Under the pieces are notes generated by a model that did no database searches, was not told where the DNA came from, and saw only the letters and a program-made list of their open reading frames with translations. Made by a program: the position numbers and the translations under genes. This document shows positions 44,301-47,177 of a stretch of DNA of 47,177 nucleotides, piece by piece; the stretch's first letter is position 1; every line of letters begins with the position of its first letter. Source of the DNA: Flavobacteriales bacterium UBA974 (GTDB lineage Bacteria; Bacteroidota; Bacteroidia; Flavobacteriales_D; Sanyastnellaceae); NCBI GenBank assembly GCA_002292405.1, contig DBBW01000017.1, positions 74,771 through 121,947 of the forward strand, read 5' to 3'.

Positions 44301-45021
44301 AGGATTCACAATGGGTTATGATATGCGTCGTACTGGTAACGTTAGAATTAATGCTAACTATACGTTGCAATTCGCTGATGGAACTGGATCAACCACAGAG
44401 ACAGCACTCGCCCTCATTAATGCTGGACTTCCAAATCTGAGATCTATAAATCCACTTACTTATGACCAACGTCATAGAATTGTTACCAACATAGATTACA
44501 GGTATGGTGCTGGTGAAAACTATAACGGTCCAATTGCTTTCATAGGTGGAAAAGAAAGACAGCTATTCTCTGAAATGGGATTCAATCTAATTGCAAACCT
44601 CGGATCTGGAACACCATACACGGCGTCAACAATTGCAACACCAATAACAGGTGAAATAAGCCCCTCAACTGAAGGCTCTATTAACGGTTCCCGCCTTCCG
44701 TGGCAGTTCAATATGGACATGAATATCGATAAGAACTTTACGTTAAACTTTGGAGGAGAAGGAGAAGCTGCAAAATCCGTTAACCTTAATGTTTATTTGT
44801 GGATAGGTAACATATTGAACTCTCAAAATATCAATTCTGTGTATAGATTTACAGGTGTGAGTAATGACGATGGATATCTTGCTGCTGCTCAATACCAACC
44901 TTTAATTCAAAGCCAAACGAATCCAGACTCTTTTAGAAACTACTACCAGATGTATACAAATAACCCTTTTAACTTAGGTGTTCCGCGTACAATTCGTTTA
45001 GGTGTGAAATTTGACTTTTAA
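41332..45021 (+). CDS. TonB-dependent outer-membrane receptor, Oar-like, with carboxypeptidase-regulatory-like domain
   Basis: 1229 residues. Signal peptide (about 1-20, ending GLAQ). A carboxypeptidase-D-regulatory-like domain follows (about 24-110: GTLKGKISDFDTGEPLPFAS, FDGEYTIKPISPGTYEVL, VGYQPKKI). The plug domain is next (about 135-225: LPGRSATSIATTVAG, ISIRGARSSSTWIYIDG, IEEVQVVTGGIPANIGDATGG). A large beta-barrel with long extracellular loops follows to the end, with the final strand PRTIRLGVKFDF ending in an aromatic residue, as outer-membrane barrels do. No SusD gene follows, so it is Oar-like rather than a glycan-importing SusC. The substrate is unknown. Its stop codon overlaps an in-frame ATG of the next gene (TAATG). 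Confidence 0.93.
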   Translation: MIRFTTFIFAILLFASTGLAQVGSGTLKGKISDFDTGEPLPFASVVLFLNGNQVAGTNTNFDGEYTIKPISPGTYEVLLSFVGYQPKKITGVKINANKIHFVNAEISAGVMVQEAEVVEYAVPLIDKDGGASGGTVSREDIDKLPGRSATSIATTVAGASTAGTGGGISIRGARSSSTWIYIDGIKVRGSSALPKSAIEEVQVVTGGIPANIGDATGGVINISLRSSSRNWFGGGEVITSGVPMGETAIGLDKFGYNLAEGVASGPILFRKDENGEKTDPLLGLFLAGNITYQKDPRPTFGGVYRITDAARDSLIANPLRQNVSASGVINGALYNADFLSEDDFTKVDTRMNVGTTSANIVAKFDINTNETTTLTFGGTVTGGRTNNFSYSGSLMNWDNNALSTSYDWRAYAKFSQRFVNEQGENASNLNNVFYQIMVDYSQSYFNSQDANHRDDFFKYGHVGTFNVYNRNSYDYNPITGRFVHNGWEDTLVTFEASQFNPELSAINNQYFSLFEQKPYNPFEDGPYESLLEVQNGNALLNGQNPAETYNLYSYLGTQSGSYYTSNNTQFRVSAAGSADIGDHALQMGFEYEQRKDAFFSLAPTELWTLGRLLTNSHIKELNFNDSTITNIGTEYYVTYGRLIGDNQFLFDRNLRRALELNPFGNDLINIDGIDPDFFTLDMFGADDLLNQGSNLVNYSGYDPYGNKLSGRPTIEDFFNDTNEEGFNTRPIGAYEPIYISGYIMDKFTFDDIIFNLGVRIDRFDANQKVLKDPYVIADAYTLGDVASELIASEIDGEVIIPSNIQDDFIVYVDDLENPNAIVGYRDGDTWYNSVGTEITDPDILAVNEPYPAPWLVEGPEAELNGSAFKDFVPAVNIMPRISFSFNISDEAVFFAHYDVLTQRPTSNNRFSPIDYLFIESRNELISNPDLKPEKTIDYELGFQQVLSKTSSLKISAYYKEMRDMIQVRNFTGAYPRPYRAFGNLDFGTVKGFTMGYDMRRTGNVRINANYTLQFADGTGSTTETALALINAGLPNLRSINPLTYDQRHRIVTNIDYRYGAGENYNGPIAFIGGKERQLFSEMGFNLIANLGSGTPYTASTIATPITGEISPSTEGSINGSRLPWQFNMDMNIDKNFTLNFGGEGEAAKSVNLNVYLWIGNILNSQNINSVYRFTGVSNDDGYLAAAQYQPLIQSQTNPDSFRNYYQMYTNNPFNLGVPRTIRLGVKFDF

Positions 45022-45041
45022 TGTTGCATAGTAATAAAATT

Positions 45042-47177
45042 ATGAAACGTATTCTTTCCATATTCGCTGTTGTACTAATAGCACAACCATTATTTGCATA
45101 TAAATATGTAGGGAATGGTGGCCCAGGAGCTACAGACAACTCTAACAATAACGGTTCTGTTGTTCAACCACAATTACGTTCAGCTGCTTGTGCTCCAGCT
45201 ACCGCGCTCAGAAATATTGAGTGGAACAACGTAAGAGCGCTTATTGAAACCGGTGGATCACTTTGGCAAGATCGAGCAACGTCTTCAGCTTCTTATGAAG
45301 TGCCTAAAGGTGGAGGTGTGAGTTCTTTATACGCTGGAGCTCTTTGGATGGGTGGGATTTCACCAGATCAACAATTAAAATTAGCTGCCCTTACATTTCG
45401 GAACAGAGGTAATGATTACTGGACAGGGCCTTTAACGATAGATGGATCTGCAGAAATTGATGCTTCTACGTGCCAACAATACGATGATTTCTTCGTTTCA
45501 ACTAGATCTGACGCTCAACTTCATAGATCGTACTTTGATGCACTAAAAACTGGAACATCTGATGAAGAATTCCCTGATGGATACTCCATTCCTTCCTATT
45601 TCTTCGATTATCCAGCTCACGGTAACACAGCGCTTAATCAAGATTTCTATCTTGCTCCTTTCAAGGATTATGATGGGAATGGATTCTATGATCCTTCACA
45701 AGGTGATTATCCTTGGTATGATTTTGTATCTGAGATAGATTGTGGGAGACGTTTAAGGGAAGATATCGTACCTCTTTATGGAGACCGAAATTTTTATTGG
45801 ATATTTAACGATAAAGGAAATGTTCACTCTGAGTCGCAAGGTGAACCTATCGGTATGGAAATTCGCTCTCAAACATTCCAGTTTTCAACGAATGACGAGG
45901 TGAACAATATGACATTCCATAATTATGTTCTTATTAACCAAGGCACACAGACTTTAGGGGATACATACTTTGGAGTTTGGGTTGATGCAGATGTGGGAAC
46001 TGCTACTGACGATTACGTGGGTTGTGATGTACAAAGAGGTCTTGGATACGCTTATAATGGTGACGCTTACGATGAGACTTCATCTAGTTCTGCTGGTTAT
46101 CTGGAAAATCCTCCTGCTGTTGGTATCGATTTCTTCGAAGGTCCATATCAGGATGCCGATGAAATTGACAACCCACTAACTACGAACTTCTCTGACGCTG
46201 TTGATTCATTAGGGATTCCTTATGAAGGAATTGGTATAGGATATGGAGATGGAGTGATCGATAATGAAAGATTTGGAATGCGCCGCTTTGTTTACTACAA
46301 TAACAGCGGGAGTAATTTAAATGGAGAGCCTTCAACACCTCTTCATTACTACAACTATATGAATGGTATTTGGCTAAATGGCCAAACAATGTCACCGGGG
46401 GGTGATGGGACAACTCAATCTGACATCCAAGCTCAATATATGTTCCCTGGAGACACGGACCCATATAACTGGGGTACTCAAGGTGTTGATATCGACTATT
46501 GGTCCGAAGTAGGTGAAGGAAATCCTCCGGCTGACCGTAGGTTTATTCAATCTGCAGGACCTTTTACCCTTGAGCCAGGTGATTACAACAATATTACAAT
46601 GGGTGTTGTTTGGGCTAGAGGAACCAATGGAGATCCAGAACAAAGTGTAAGCTTGATGAGACAGGCTGATGATAAAGCACAAGCCTTATTTGACAACTGT
46701 TTCGAAATCGTGAGCGGCCCTGACGCGCCTGATGTTGCAATCCAAGAATTGGAGAATGAGTTGATTCTTTACCTTTCTAATGAAAACTCCCTTTCAAACA
46801 ACTTCCACGAAGAATATGTACAATTCGATCCAGGTATTCCAAAATTGAATATTGATGGAGAAGAGTACGATAGTCTTACACGATCATACACATTCCAAGG
46901 ATACCAAATCTATCAACTTGCAGACAACACTGTTTCTGCAGCAGATCTTGCCAATGTGGAAATGGCTCGATTAATCTACCAATGTGATGTTGCCGATGAC
47001 ATCGATGTAATCTTCAACTACGAAGAGGATGAAATTATCCCTGTTCCTGTTCCAAATTTAATGGTTAACGGAGAAAATGAAGGAATTTCTCACAGTTTTA
47101 GAGTGACTACAGATGTTTTTGCACAAGGTGACAATAAGCTGGTAAACTACCGTACTTACTACTTTATGGCCCTTGCA
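45042..47177 (+). CDS. large exported protein, 3' part outside the window
   Basis: The frame stays open for 712 codons to the window edge, so the gene is incomplete. It starts with a clear signal peptide, MKRILSIFAVVLIAQPLFA, from the ATG at 45042. An in-frame ATG at 45021 overlapping the receptor stop would add seven residues (MLHSNKI) and cannot be excluded. The mature part has beta-rich segments seen in exported Bacteroidota proteins that follow Oar-like receptors: SSLYAGALWMGGISPD, YPAHGNTALNQDFYLAP, DYDGNGFYDPSQGDYPW, VLINQGTQTLGDTYFGVWVDAD, and GPFTLEPGDYNN. A T9SS C-terminal domain would lie beyond the window. Probably co-translated with the receptor and cell-surface located, by inference. 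Confidence 0.88.
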   Translation, partial: MKRILSIFAVVLIAQPLFAYKYVGNGGPGATDNSNNNGSVVQPQLRSAACAPATALRNIEWNNVRALIETGGSLWQDRATSSASYEVPKGGGVSSLYAGALWMGGISPDQQLKLAALTFRNRGNDYWTGPLTIDGSAEIDASTCQQYDDFFVSTRSDAQLHRSYFDALKTGTSDEEFPDGYSIPSYFFDYPAHGNTALNQDFYLAPFKDYDGNGFYDPSQGDYPWYDFVSEIDCGRRLREDIVPLYGDRNFYWIFNDKGNVHSESQGEPIGMEIRSQTFQFSTNDEVNNMTFHNYVLINQGTQTLGDTYFGVWVDADVGTATDDYVGCDVQRGLGYAYNGDAYDETSSSSAGYLENPPAVGIDFFEGPYQDADEIDNPLTTNFSDAVDSLGIPYEGIGIGYGDGVIDNERFGMRRFVYYNNSGSNLNGEPSTPLHYYNYMNGIWLNGQTMSPGGDGTTQSDIQAQYMFPGDTDPYNWGTQGVDIDYWSEVGEGNPPADRRFIQSAGPFTLEPGDYNNITMGVVWARGTNGDPEQSVSLMRQADDKAQALFDNCFEIVSGPDAPDVAIQELENELILYLSNENSLSNNFHEEYVQFDPGIPKLNIDGEEYDSLTRSYTFQGYQIYQLADNTVSAADLANVEMARLIYQCDVADDIDVIFNYEEDEIIPVPVPNLMVNGENEGISHSFRVTTDVFAQGDNKLVNYRTYYFMALA

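Noticed and set aside
1..47177. Mobile elements, defence systems or prophage
   Set aside because: No transposase, integrase, terminal repeats, restriction or phage genes were recognised; gene order is that of core genome apart from the secreted proteins.

Overview
The window comes from a member of the Bacteroidota, most likely a marine flavobacterium (Flavobacteriales, Cryomorphaceae/Crocinitomicaceae-like). Reasons: low GC; the end of a division cluster in the order murG-murC-ftsQ-ftsA-ftsZ-yqeY; FtsZ ending in the NPFLHDNVD tail; a secreted protein with a type IX secretion/gliding-motility C-terminal domain; a Bacteroidota-type OstA-like protein; an Oar-like TonB receptor; and -7 promoter elements of the TAnnTTTG type.

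Layout. 1-5784: division and cell-wall cluster on the + strand (murG 3' end, murC, ftsQ, ftsA, ftsZ, yqeY). 5773-7588: an odd membrane/barrel protein (-) and a short-chain dehydrogenase (+). The latter converges, through a strong GC hairpin terminator, on a 1554-residue secreted mosaic protein (7669-12333, -). 12334-15361: a 250-base AT-rich gap with no recognisable feature, then a divergent pair: a small conserved Bacteroidota protein (-) and a 724-residue gliding/T9SS-type secreted protein (+). 15431-23271: a + strand run of guaB, three envelope-chaperone proteins (PpiC-like, a SurA-like lipoprotein, SurA), a MoxR ATPase and a UDP-GlcNAc 2-epimerase. 23308-24591: fumarylacetoacetase (-). 24666-30359: rel, fur-like, purA, a 49-codon P-loop mini-ORF and an OstA/LptA-like gene. 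30369-31649: glyA (-). 31723-34345: a small DUF4177-like secreted protein and a lipid-anchored DUF255 thioredoxin-fold protein. 34370-41121: a compact deoxynucleoside catabolic operon (punA, deoC, ALDH16-type aldehyde dehydrogenase, deoA/pdp, deoB). 41122-47177: a 210-base gap with one weak inverted repeat, then an Oar-like TonB receptor overlapping a large secreted protein that runs off the window.

How the genes work together. The first block makes lipid II precursors and the divisome. The chaperone block serves outer-membrane protein folding, and the OstA-like gene serves lipopolysaccharide transport. guaB and purA are the two branches from IMP to GMP and AMP, and rel makes (p)ppGpp from purine nucleotides. 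The deo operon can take purine and pyrimidine deoxynucleosides to deoxyribose-1-P, deoxyribose-5-P, then acetaldehyde plus glyceraldehyde-3-P, with the aldehyde dehydrogenase plausibly oxidising the acetaldehyde.

Most of the window is core genome. The less ordinary items are the truncated APS-kinase-like mini-ORF coupled to the OstA-like gene, the mosaic 1554-residue exoprotein with half-modules in both orders and a domain apparently inserted into another, the soluble-helix-barrel protein at 5773-6771, and a recurring -7-like element exactly four bases before the start codon of five genes. No RNA genes, insertion sequences, CRISPR arrays or prophage genes were seen, and no gap between genes exceeds 300 bases.
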